64,000 nt of DNA from Megalobrama amblycephala (Eukaryota > Chordata > Actinopteri > Cypriniformes > Xenocyprididae): the NCBI RefSeq assembly GCF_018812025.1, contig NC_063057.1:21437138-21501137 (forward strand), given 5' to 3'. Within the stretch, counting starts at the first letter, position 1. Each line of letters opens with the position of its first letter. Positions 22,342 to 32,882 of the stretch are shown in pieces. The position numbers and the translations under genes were made by a program. The notes beneath the pieces are model-generated. The model did no database searches. It worked only from the letters and a program-made list of their open reading frames with translations, and was not told the origin of the DNA.

Positions 22342-23220
22342 GTGCCCTGCTTAGCCACCAGAGGGCACTCCAACCTGACTATTGCCTTTCCTTATTGGAC
22401 TTATTCCTCGCGCCCTGACGAAACCTACAAATTCACAAAACTAACAGAATGCATAGCTGACATTAAAAACTGGATGACAAGAAATTTCTTATTATTAAAT
22501 TCAGAAAAAACTGATATCCTAATCTTTGGACCAAAAACTTCCTCACGAAAAAACCTTGAATACTCTCTAACACTTGACGGGTGCTCCATTAAATCTTCAT
22601 CCTCAGTTAGGAACCTGGGTGTGCTCTTTGATACCAATCTTTCATTTGAAAGTCATGTTTCTAGTATCTGTAAAACCGCCTTCTTCCATCTAAAAAATAT
22701 ATCTAAATTACGACATATGCTCTCAATGACAAATGCGGAACAGTTGGTTCATGCATTCATGACCTCAAGACTAGATTACTGTAACGCTCTACTGGGTGGT
22801 TGTTCTGCTCGGCTTTTAAACAGACTACAGTTGGTCCAAAATGCGGCAGCTAGAGTTCTTACTAGAACCAGAAAGTATGACCATATTAGCCCAGTTCTGT
22901 CAACATTACATTGGCTCCCTATTAAACATCGTATAGATTTTAAAATCTTGCTACTTACTTATAAAGCTCTAAATGGTTTAGCTCCCCAGTACCTAAGTGA
23001 GCTCTTAATGCATTATAGTCCTTCACGTCTATTGCGATCTCAGAATTCAGGCCAGTTGATAATACCCAGAATATCAAAATCAACTGAAGGCGGCAGATCC
23101 TTTTCCTATTTAGCACCTAAACTCTGGAACAATCTTCCTAGCATTGTTCGGGAAGCAGACACACTCTGTCAGTTTAAATCTAGACTAAAAACACATCTCT
23201 TTGCTCTTGCATACACATAA
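22342..23220 (+). pseudogene. L2 LINE reverse transcriptase, C-terminal fragment (copy 2)
   Basis: The frame is fused to flanking host sequence for its first 20 or so codons, then continues as [20 protein letters not shown] and runs in parallel with copy 1 to the same C-terminus [11 protein letters not shown]. The catalytic YADD box is absent. A few residue changes only. Non-functional because of truncation. Confidence 0.88.
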
Positions 23221-23882
23221 CACATTATCAATACATTAACATTTTTCAAATCCGTTAAAGGATTGTTACGCTGCAATAATTAGGTCGGCCGGAACCGAGA
23301 ACATTTCCTATAACACTAGATATACCTGTACATCAGAATAAGAATGGCATCTACGCTAATATCAGTCTCTCTGCTTATCCTGCTGGATCCAGGCCGTATC
23401 CAGATCAGATGGAGAACCTGTGTCTGGACCTGACTACAACGTAGCCCAGGAGACAATGGGCCTACAGATCCAGTTCTGGCTGCATCTATAATTCAGATTT
23501 TTAATCTCCATATCCGCTTATATATATTTATATATAATCTATTTTTAATCTCTATAATAAAAATGTATAATTCAGATTTTGATCTCCATATCCATTTACA
23601 TATATTATATATATCTTCCAAGGGGTTTTTTCCCTCCTAGGACTTTTTTCCCAGTGTTAGCACGCTGGGTTTTTCTCCTAGGGGGTTTTTTCCACCCCTG
23701 GGAGTCAGCCGACATTGGCTTAATGTAGCACCATCTTGTATATGTTACATATTACCACGCTTGCTTGTACAGCTTATTTTTAACCACTTCTCTTTTTTCT
23801 GTGCTTCTAATATGTAAAGCTGCTTTGAAAAAATTACCAATTGTAAAAAGCGCTATATAAATAAATTTGACTTGACTTGACT
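22403..23882 (+). mobile_element. 5'-truncated L2/CR1-clade LINE, copy 2
   Basis: Nearly identical to copy 1 from TCGCGCCCTGACGAAACC to the tail, but truncated about 85 bp later, after the YADD box. The 3' region lacks a short block (around 23379) present in copy 1. Tail CGCTATATAAATAAATTTG followed by ACTTGACTTGACTC. Confidence 0.9.
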
Positions 23883-23961
23883 CCATTTCCCATACTCCCT
23901 TGTCCTGGACTCATTACTCTGATTATACTCGGCTGTTTTCACTCATGTCATTAGTGTCTGT

Positions 23962-25083
23962 CATAGATATATACACTAGATGTCACCTTGGCTACAGCAG
24001 TTTATTGGAATGAATGCGTCAATAGAGCCACCATCTTGGAACAGGGGAGCCCCTCCTCTTTAATGCATCAGCGTCAATGTAGGCAAAGGTCTAACGGAAA
24101 TAAAATCACGTTAAAACATCATGAATGCAATTTTCTATTTTTTTTTGGTTCGTTCCAACGGTATTTATCATTGAGTCCAGAGAAAATTTAAGGTTTTGAT
24201 ATTAAGATAATCTACTTTTTAAAAATATAATGCATAGTGCTAGTAGGCCTAAGTTTATTAGTCACATTCTTCCACTTGAGTAAACTTCGAATGAACTATC
24301 GCTACTTACCTATAATTATTAAAGAATAAAACAGAAAAACAACATGAAAATCACCACAGTGGTACTTGGGAACATGTATAACAAGAATCAGGTGAAGTTT
24401 GCAGTAAACAGTTTCATTTTATTTATTTTTCATGAATTTTAAAAATATTTCTACCGACACTTAACATCTACCACGCAACCTCATGTATACGCGCAATATT
24501 TTAAGCATAGATGGCGTGACCGCATACAGTTCGCGGAGCAGGCGGGTATAGTCGTGGCAGGTAGACTGACAGGCGCGTATATCTGTGACAGGTCGCGGGG
24601 CAGGCGCGTTTATCCGTGGCAGGTCGAGTGGCAGCGGTGACAGATCGAGTGGCAGCTGCCACTAGCGGTGACGGGTCGAGTGACAAGTCTTAGTGGCAGC
24701 TGCCCCTGCCACGCAAAGATTTTACCCCTACTGCGGTTTTCATAACTGTCAAAAACTAATGGGTAACTAGCATGGATTAGCTGCGGTCGTTAACCAAGGA
24801 CTGAAACAAACCAACGTAACCAGAAATATTTCATAACATTCAATATCATAACACATTCTCACTTGTGAAATGTAATCCCTTGCTGTCTGGTTTTTAGATT
24901 TCTTTCGCTTGAACATTCATACATACGCAGCACAAATGACCGGCATCATCCATGAATTCAAAGTACAGGCGGAGATAGCAGCGTTACCTAGCTACTTCCT
25001 ATGACAAGACCCCTGTTCCAAGATGGCGGCGGTTTTGACGCATGTTTAGAACCCCAAGGCGACATCTAGTGTATATATCTATG
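23962..25083. mobile_element. 1122-bp TIR element with 9-bp target duplication (Mutator-like by inference)
   Basis: Ends CATAGATATATACACTAG... and its inverse; similarity extends imperfectly for about 85 bp on each side, including CCATCTTGGAACAGGGG. Flanks carry a perfect 9-bp duplication AGTGTCTGT (23953-23961 and 25084-25092). Long inverted repeats with 9-bp duplications are typical of Mutator-like elements, but there is no transposase to confirm it. Confidence 0.8.
24530..24715. repeat. Degenerate GC-rich minisatellite inside the TIR element
   Basis: Imperfect units built on GGCAGGTCGAGTGGCAG and GGCAGGCGCGTTTATCC recur about eight times. Its GC content is far above that of the surrounding AT-rich DNA. 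Confidence 0.65.
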
Positions 25084-25331
25084 AGTGTCTGTCTACTTGT
25101 ACCTGGTGGTTTCAGTCATTTGTTTTTGAGGTTTAATTTACTGTCACATGCAAGTCTGAGCACTCCGTTGGTTTTGTTTTGTTTTCTTGTTTTGTGTGGA
25201 CTGTTTATGGATTTTGACTCTTGCCTGGATGTATGACAATGATTTTGGATATCCTTAAAGCTGCAATTGCCAATTTGATCTACCTCAAGTCTCAGAGCAC
25301 CGTGACACATATCAAATAAAATAATAAAAAA

Positions 25332-25533
25332 TGTGTATGATGTAGTGTTTTAGGTGATAGTAGCCTGCTTGTAGATCATTGTGATAAATGATCTGTTCAG
25401 AAATACAATGTAATTTGTGTATATGTGTAGAGCTAGGTTCATGTGTGATGTGTCGTATGTGTGACACGAGCTCTGTTAATAAATACCATCATATTCACCC
25501 GTGGCTGTCACTGTATAATTTATAGGATAAACA
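25332..25533 (+). repeat. Putative 5' LTR of a Gypsy element
   Basis: A 202-bp block running from TGTGTATGATG to GGATAAACA, with a polyadenylation-like AATAAA at 25479, lies directly before a primer-binding-like TGGTGTCAGAAG (25537-25548) and 112 bp before gag. TG...CA ends fit an LTR. The 3' copy is not in the window (a gap follows the element), so the borders are unproved. Confidence 0.45.
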
Positions 25534-25645
25534 ACATGGTGTCAGAAGACGGCACAGACTTTTCGCCTGTGAGTTAATCAGTTTTGTAGAAAACAGAGAC
25601 TGAACTGACTGTGAAAGTTTTCTAGAGACCACGCAGTGAGTGGCT

Positions 25646-26404
25646 ATGGCGGACTGCTTTCGAAGACCAGACCCACTCACTTTCGATGGAAATATCACTG
25701 ATAATTGGCGAATCTTCGAGCAAGAGTATGACATTTTCATCGCCGCCGTGCACTATGATAAGCCTGCCAAGACAAGGGCGTATATCCTCCTCAATCTCAC
25801 AGGGCCGGAAGCCATAGAACGAGAGCGTTCATTTGTCTATGCAGCGGAGGTGCGCGCACCGGGTGAGAATGGCGCGATCTTGACTGCCGCTGAATCGAGA
25901 GAAGATCCAGAGTGCCTGAAGAGAAAATTTCGTGAAATATGCAGCCCTCAACAAAATAAAACAATGGAGAGGCACAAGTTTCACTCTAGAAACCGAAAAC
26001 AAGGTGAGACTATTCAGGCATTCATCAGTGATCTCAAAATTAAAGCTAAAAGTTGTCAATTTGGAGAACTGACTGACGAGCTGATCTGTGATAGGATAGC
26101 ATGTGGCATCAACAGTGAAAGCTTAAGGAAAGTACTGTTGAGAGACAGTGATCTAACTCTAACTAAAGCCATCTCAATTTGTCGCATACATGAAATGACA
26201 GAGGAAAATAACAAATGTTGGCTATACCTCAGACTGCCACTAATGTGGATGCAATACAGCCAGTTTCCAGCAGGAGGTGCCAACACACAAGACATAGACA
26301 AAGAACAGGTTAGAACATCCACGGTTAACACCATCAAAGGTACAAGACATTGGAAAATATTAGATATGGACTATAAATGCAATTTGTGCCACACATTATA
26401 TTGA
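25646..26404 (+). pseudogene. Gypsy gag (5' part), K02A2.6-like lineage
   Basis: Structural capsid-type protein of an LTR retrotransposon. Opens MADCFRRPDPLTFDGNITDN and has NWRIFEQEYDIF, MERHKFHSRNRKQGETIQAF and LICDRIACGINSESLRKVLL, the gag blocks of the K02A2.6-like Gypsy family. After SICRIHEMTEENNK it becomes irregular and ends at a TGA where a zinc knuckle (KCNLCHTLY) would start. A second retroelement interrupts the rest. Confidence 0.82.
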
Positions 26405-26694
26405 TAAAGATCATCCAATATCCTCTTTATGTTTTAGAATAAATATATCAAAATATCCATAAAAACAAAATTGTATAAAATACTTCAGATAAAGGTTTTA
26501 GAATAGAGTTGATTCATTCATTTCCACTGTCCAGATAGTATTTTTAATAGTTTTAAACAATTCAACAGTTCGCCGTCCCCGACCGCTTCCTTCCCACACA
26601 CAAACTTTAACGCTACTACACTGGTGCCAAAACCCGGGAAGGAAGACGGGAGTAAACACCGCCATGCAGACATCGTCCTCCACCCCCATTTGCG

Positions 26695-27350
26695 TCCCTC
26701 GCGGTCCTGCACCAGGAACAACAACAGGCCCTGCTGGGTCTGCGCCAAGACCAGGAGCGGTGCTTCCAAGCCATCCTCCAGACCCAGCAGGAGGACCGCG
26801 AGGCGTTCCGGAGCTGGATTGACCGGGAGGTTCCTCGGGAGCCCCGCGGGCAGCCGGCTGTGCCTGCCCACCTGCCCCTAAATAAGATGGGCCCATTGGA
26901 CGATCCGGAAGTTTTTCTCGAGCTCTTTGAGAGGTCCGCCGAAGCGAGCGAATGGCCGCGGGACCAGTGGTCTATGAGGTTGGTCCCGCTCCTCTCGGGT
27001 AAATCACAGGTGGCGGCACAGCAGCTGCCAGTCCAGAACCTCCTGGTCTACGACGACCTACGGCGGGCCATCATCCAGCGGGTTGGTCGGACCCCGGAGC
27101 AACACCGTCAACGCTTCCGTTCCCTCGACCTGGGTGAGTCCGGCTGGCCCTTCGTGATGGCCCAGCAGCTCCGGGACTCGTGCCGCAAATGGTTGCTGGC
27201 TGAGGGAAGCGACGTGGATCTGGTCATCGATCGCGTGGTGCTGGAGCAGTTCATCACTCGGCTCCCGAAGAAGACGGCCGAGTGGGTCCAGTGCCACCGC
27301 CCCACATCGAGGACCACATGGTGGCGTGCCAAGGGGTCGGCGAACCCCTT
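26695..27350 (+). pseudogene. Gmr1-like gag with SCAN-like domain
   Basis: A Gln/Glu-rich coiled coil (LHQEQQQALLGLRQDQER) leads into LNKMGPLDDPEVFLELFERS and then QLRDSCRKWLLAEG and LEQFITRLPKKTAEWVQ, the SCAN-like dimerisation fold shared by Gmr1 gag and vertebrate SCAN zinc-finger proteins. The frame is open from about 26692 to 27651, but the zinc knuckle further on sits in another frame, so gag is broken. Confidence 0.75.
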
Positions 27351-27529
27351 CCAGCTGTCTCTCTCTCCCTCTCTTTTGTCCCCCTCTCTCTCTAGACCTG
27401 TCCCTCTTCCCAGGTCCCGTCCGCCCGGCCCACCTCGCGTTCGGCCCCGACACCGCTCTATGGACCCAGGGGGGTGGGACTCACTGCTGGCGGGACGGAC
27501 CCCACTCCTGCTTCTCCCCTTTCTCCGCG

Positions 27530-27818
27530 TTGGTCATTCAGCCCACTCTCTGCCACAGGAGCGGCGGGCAGGTCTGGGCCGGCTTGTTGGCGGTGTGGGG
27601 ACCCGGATCATTTTGTGGATAAATGTCCGGTTATGGAAGTTGGGACCATGATCCGGGTCCCCGACCGTCCACAAGCTGCCCCTGGTCAAGCTGGCGAGTA
27701 CCAGATACCTGTGAGTATCAAGGGGGGTACCTATCAGGCCTTGGTGGACTCAGGCTGTAACCAAACCTCTGTCCATCAAAGCCTGATTTCATCTGGGGCA
27801 TTGGATACAGGCCGCAAA
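27530..27818 (+). pseudogene. Gmr1-like zinc knuckle and protease fragment
   Basis: Reads CWRCGDPDHFVDKCPVME, a C-x2-C-x4-H-x4-C nucleic-acid-binding knuckle, and then YQALVDSGCNQTSVHQSLI with the DSG active-site triad of a retroviral-type aspartic protease. The frame stops being protease at about 27815, where integrase begins after a deletion. Confidence 0.82.
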
Positions 27819-28708
27819 AGAAATCCTCACTGATCAAGGCACGGCGTTTATGTCACGCACGTTACGCGAACTGTACGAATTATTGGGCATTAAATCGGTT
27901 CGTACCAGCGTCTTTCACCCACAAACGGACGGGCTGGTCGAACGTTTTAATCGCACACTTAAATCCATGATTCGTAAGTTCGTTCAAGAGGACGCCAAAA
28001 ATTGGGATAAGTGGTTAGAACCTCTGTTATTCGCAGTGCGAGAGGTCCCGCAAGCCTCCACGGGGTTTTCCCCCTTCGAGCTTCTCTTCGGACGCCAGCC
28101 TCGCGGGGTGCTGGATGTCCTAAGGGAGGCTTGGGAGGACGGACCATCTCAGGCCAAAAACGAAATTCAGTATGTGCTGGACTTGAGAGCAAAACTCCAC
28201 ACTTTGGGGCGGCTATCAATGGAGAATTTGTTACAAGCCCAGCACAGACAGAGCCATCTGTATAAGACGATGTAATTTACGCAAATTTGCACCGGGAGAG
28301 AAAGTACTTGTATTGCTCCCTACTTCAAGTTCGAAATTACTTGCAAAGTGGCAAGGACCCTTTGAGGTTACACGGCAAGTGGGCGAGCTCGATTATGAGG
28401 TGGTACGGTCTGACAGGAGGGGGGCACATCAAATTTATCACCTCAATCTCCTTAAAAAATGGAATGAGGCAGAATCAGTGATGCTGGCGACGGTGATTAG
28501 CAGGGAGGATGATCTCGGGATCACCTCTTGCCCTCCCAGCTCACTGATTTATCTAAGTTGCAAGCGGAGTTTGCAGACGTGTTCTCTCCCCTGCCGGGGT
28601 GTACCAACCTCATTCAGCACCATGTCGAGACGGAGCCGGGCGTGGCTATTCAAACTGGACAACGGACCGTTCGACCACCGAATCCAGCAGTGTCTTCCAT
28701 AATATCGA
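27812..28708 (+). pseudogene. Gmr1-like integrase C-half followed by reverse transcriptase N-terminus
   Basis: Integrase from the second catalytic aspartate (ILTDQGTAF) to the third acidic residue (TDGLVERFNRTLK), then LLFAVREVPQASTGFSPFEL. After a frame change at about 28270 comes LAKWQGPFEVTRQVG (GPF/Y module) and HLNLLKKWNEAESV. Directly behind follows QLTDLSKLQAEFADVFSPLP, which is the leader of the reverse transcriptase. The H2C2 zinc finger and first aspartate of integrase are deleted. Several frames are needed to follow it, so it is dead. Confidence 0.82.
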
Positions 28709-28839
28709 AGTTCAGTGTGCATCACTGATCGTCATTCTCGAAAAAATATTTTGTCATAACATCTGCAGTTTAGTTTAAAGAGGAATTATAGTGCTCCCAG
28801 CGCTCCTCGCTTTCATTAAAGCAGCGTGTCACTGGAAAA

Positions 28840-31810
28840 GTGATCGAAAGTAGCACATCTACTATCTCAATGAATCATTACAAGAAATGTTACAAAGCAC
28901 GCAGTCAGTTTAGTCAGAAGAAATTCAGTCACAGGAATGCAGTACATGAACTCGAAATAGACAAACCCCTCGACCATGATAACAATTTTTATGTTGATGG
29001 CATCGAATTTGACAAGTCTGTCAACACTGTTAACCCTCACATGCCAGGTTTTGAGGAGGGATTTGTCACTTTACACATAAACAAAACTCACAATTGAAGT
29101 GAAAGTTGACACCGAGGCAAAATGTAATGTAATGTCACAAATTACTTTCCGAACAAATTGCCAACAACGAATGGCCAGTGAAGCAATCAAAGACACCTAA
29201 CCACCTTGTAGCTTATGGTGGAAGTAAAATTGGAAGACAAAAGGCTTAGTCACATTGCAGTGTGGCCTAAATGGGCAAAATCATTCACTTCCATTCTTCT
29301 TGGTGAATCAAGATGTCCAACCGCTGCTAGGATTTCATGCATGCCTCGACATGGGTATCGTTACAATCAGCCCAGACATGCATCATGTCAGTATGGAGGG
29401 CAGCACTGAAGACATTCTCACTGAGTACAAAGACTTGTTCACAGACGAGCTTGGAGAACTCCCGATAACATCTTCTATGACAGCGGATCACAGCGTGCAG
29501 CCTGTAGTTAGCCCTGCTTATCACATTCCTCTGGCAATGCAAAGCCGTGTCAAAGCAGAGCTGGAGCGCATGGAGAGACTTGGCGTCATAACAACGATCT
29601 CAGAGCCGACAGATTGGGTCTCGTCCATGGTGGTTACACATAAAAAGGACAGACAAGAAATCAGGCTGTGTATCAACCCAAAAGATCTCAACACTGCCTT
29701 AAAAAGACCACATCACCCAATGCGCAGCGTAGAGGAAGTGGCGTCCCAGATGTCAGGAGCAACTGTATTTTCAGTGCTGGATGCGAAGAACTCTTTCTGG
29801 CAGATTCGCTTAGACCGCAAGTCCTCCATGATGACCACATTCAGCACACCATTTGGGCGCTATAGATTTCTTTCGTATGCCTTTTGGCATAAACTCTGCA
29901 CAGGCGAAGTGTTCCAGCGCTCGATGGAGCAGTTATTTTCAGGGTATCCCTGTGCAATTATTGTTGACGACATCATTGTCGGAGGACACAACGCTGCTGA
30001 ACATGACATTAATTTGAAAAGAGTTTTGAACAGAGCACGTGAGGTCAAGCTTCAAGCTAAACCCCGTTAAATGCAAATTTCACCTGGATCAAGTCAGCTA
30101 TGTGGGACACATCTTTACAAGTGAAGGCCTGAAAGCTGATCCTTCCAAGACAAAAGCAATCTCTGAGATGCCAGCCCCCAAGGATGTCCCTGCACTACAG
30201 CGTTTCCTTGGAATGGTAAATTATCTGGGGAAATTTATTACCAAACTTCAGCGACATTGCCGCACCCCTCAGAAAGCTGACACACAAAGAGACTGCATGG
30301 TGCTGGTACCAGCAACACCAAAACATATTCAAACCCTGAAGTCATGTTTGTCCACCCCACCAGTCTTAGCATACTATGATGTAAAGAAGCCGGTTACACT
30401 AACCTGCGATGCCTCATGTTTCGGGCTTGGTGCTGCTTGCATGCAGGAGGGCAGGCCAGTTGAGTATGCGTCTTGCACACTCACAGACACAGCAACATGC
30501 TCAGATAGAAAAGGAGCTGCTAGCTGTTGTGTTTGCCTGTACTAAGTTCAGAGACTATGTGTACGGAAAACCCACACTCGTTGAAACAGACCACCAGCCC
30601 CTGGTGATCATTCTAAAGAAAAAAATCCACACAGCCCCTGCAAGACTACAGAGAATGTTGCTCAGGTAACAGTGCTACGACATCACTTTGGTGTACAAGA
30701 AGGGTGAGCACATGTATCTTGCAGACACCATATCTCGATCTCCAAACACAGAAGTCCCTCCAGATATTGAAAATGACACATTTGAGGTCATGTCTGTTAC
30801 ATCTCGACTGCCCGAATGGAGGAACTCATATGGCAGAGGAAAGCATATGGCAGAAGATGAGGTGCTACAGGCTCTCAGCACTGTGGTGCAACGTGGTTGG
30901 CCAACTAAAGAACATAGTGTATGCCCTGCTGTTCATCCATACTTTCCTTACAGAGATGAGATTGCTGTGGAAGACGGAATAGTGATGAAAGGCCACAAAA
31001 CAGTCATTCCTCTCTCATTACAGAGAGAATACATCTGTATAATCCACAGAGGTCATCCTGGTCTGGATGCTACCAAGCACAGAGCTAGAGGTATAATTTT
31101 CGGGCCAACGATGATGGCTGATATCACAGCAGAACTCCTGACATGCTCAGTCTGTAACAGCACAAAGCCGCATCAACTGAAAGAACCATTAAAGCCATAC
31201 CCTGTTCCAGACTTGCCTTGGTTTACTGCGGCAACAGATATGTTTGAGTGGCATGGCCAAAACTACCTGGTGCTTGTGGATTCATACTCGGGTTGGTATG
31301 AGATTCTTCACATCCTTCTCCGTGACATAACATAGTCAGCTGTAATAAAGAAATTGAAGAAACATTTCTCTGTGCATGGGACACCTCGCACACTAATTTC
31401 TGATAATGATAGACAGTACACAAGTCAGTGATTCAGAGACTTTGCCAAACAGTGGGACTTTATCCATGTCCCCAGTAGTCTAGATTTCCCGCATTTAAAC
31501 GGCCTGGCAGAAAGAGCGGTTCACAGTGCCAAACAGCTGATGGAGAAATCTCATTGATTTCTCAATCTCCTAAATCTGAGAAACATTCCCTCAAGACCCA
31601 ACGTTGGGTTCCCCTGCACAACGCCTGCTGTCACGACAGACACAGTCAGCCATTCCTGTTAATTCTAGGCTATTAGAGCCAGTCCCCAAACATGCCCAGC
31701 AAGTCACCGCACAGCTCCGTCATAAGAGGTGGACCCAAAAAGCGGTACTACAATGCCTCAAGTTCGTCCACTGCAACCATTGGCAGAGGGACAAGTTGTC
31801 AGAATGCAAA
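28840..31810 (+). pseudogene. Gypsy pol (protease, RT, RNase H, integrase), K02A2.6-like, degenerate
   Basis: Continuation of the outer Gypsy element. A protease relic lies near 29090-29240. The reverse transcriptase (29255-30070) has LCINPKDLN, SVLDAKNSFWQI and IIVDDIIVGG, with the catalytic VDD. A frame change at about 30040 leads to LNPVKCKFHLDQVSYVGHIF and the RNase H segment (TLTCDASCFGLGAAC; ETDHQPLV in another frame). Integrase (30688-31540) keeps the zinc-binding H...H...CSVC, TDMFEWHGQNYLVLVD, LISDNDRQYTS and HLNGLAERAVHSAKQL, but stops occur at 30669, 31333, 31430 and 31554. No functional product is possible. Confidence 0.88.
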
Positions 31811-31996
31811 CCCTGAAATGGATATAACCACCTTGGCACAGTAAAGGAAGGTGAATAAGGAGCCTCGGTCATACACTATCCAATGCAATGGGAGAACATA
31901 CAGGAGGAACCAATGCCACATCCTTCCTGTTGCAGAACCCCCTCCATCATGGCTCAACCCCTCAAGCAGGGTTTAATTTAGTTATATATATATATA

Positions 31997-32881
31997 NNNN
32001 NNNNNNNNNNNNNNNNNNNNNNNNNNNNNNNNNNNNNNNNNNNNNNNNNNNNNNNNNNNNNNNNNNNNNNNNNNNNNNNNNNNNNNNNNNNNNNNNNNNN
32101 NNNNNNNNNNNNNNNNNNNNNNNNNNNNNNNNNNNNNNNNNNNNNNNNNNNNNNNNNNNNNNNNNNNNNNNNNNNNNNNNNNNNNNNNNNNNNNNNNNNN
32201 NNNNNNNNNNNNNNNNNNNNNNNNNNNNNNNNNNNNNNNNNNNNNNNNNNNNNNNNNNNNNNNNNNNNNNNNNNNNNNNNNNNNNNNNNNNNNNNNNNNN
32301 NNNNNNNNNNNNNNNNNNNNNNNNNNNNNNNNNNNNNNNNNNNNNNNNNNNNNNNNNNNNNNNNNNNNNNNNNNNNNNNNNNNNNNNNNNNNNNNNNNNN
32401 NNNNNNNNNNNNNNNNNNNNNNNNNNNNNNNNNNNNNNNNNNNNNNNNNNNNNNNNNNNNNNNNNNNNNNNNNNNNNNNNNNNNNNNNNNNNNNNNNNNN
32501 NNNNNNNNNNNNNNNNNNNNNNNNNNNNNNNNNNNNNNNNNNNNNNNNNNNNNNNNNNNNNNNNNNNNNNNNNNNNNNNNNNNNNNNNNNNNNNNNNNNN
32601 NNNNNNNNNNNNNNNNNNNNNNNNNNNNNNNNNNNNNNNNNNNNNNNNNNNNNNNNNNNNNNNNNNNNNNNNNNNNNNNNNNNNNNNNNNNNNNNNNNNN
32701 NNNNNNNNNNNNNNNNNNNNNNNNNNNNNNNNNNNNNNNNNNNNNNNNNNNNNNNNNNNNNNNNNNNNNNNNNNNNNNNNNNNNNNNNNNNNNNNNNNNN
32801 NNNNNNNNNNNNNNNNNNNNNNNNNNNNNNNNNNNNNNNNNNNNNNNNNNNNNNNNNNNNNNNNNNNNNNNNNNNNNNNNN
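31997..32881. other. Assembly gap (run of N)
   Basis: 885 unknown bases. The 3' LTR of the Gypsy element and the target duplication of the next element would be expected here. A TA repeat (TATATATATATA) ends the known sequence at 31996 and may have caused the gap. Open frames that cross it are artefacts. Confidence 0.99.
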
Positions 32882-32882
32882 A

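Larger units (their letters stand above)
26611..28715 (+). mobile_element. Gmr1-like Gypsy retrotransposon, internally deleted, 3' truncated
   Basis: Primer-binding-like TGGTGCCAAAACCCGGGA at 26611 is followed by gag, zinc knuckle, protease, integrase C-half and then the N-terminus of the reverse transcriptase. This order, integrase before reverse transcriptase, is that of Gmr1-like elements first described from cod. It is much more GC-rich than its flanks. The rest of the polymerase and the 3' LTR are absent, and the element lies within the gag-pol region of the older Gypsy copy. Confidence 0.8.

Noticed and set aside
26498..27453. Minus-strand open frames rich in Gly, Pro and Arg
   Set aside because: They arise from the GC-rich Gmr1-like gag on the other strand and show no domain of their own.
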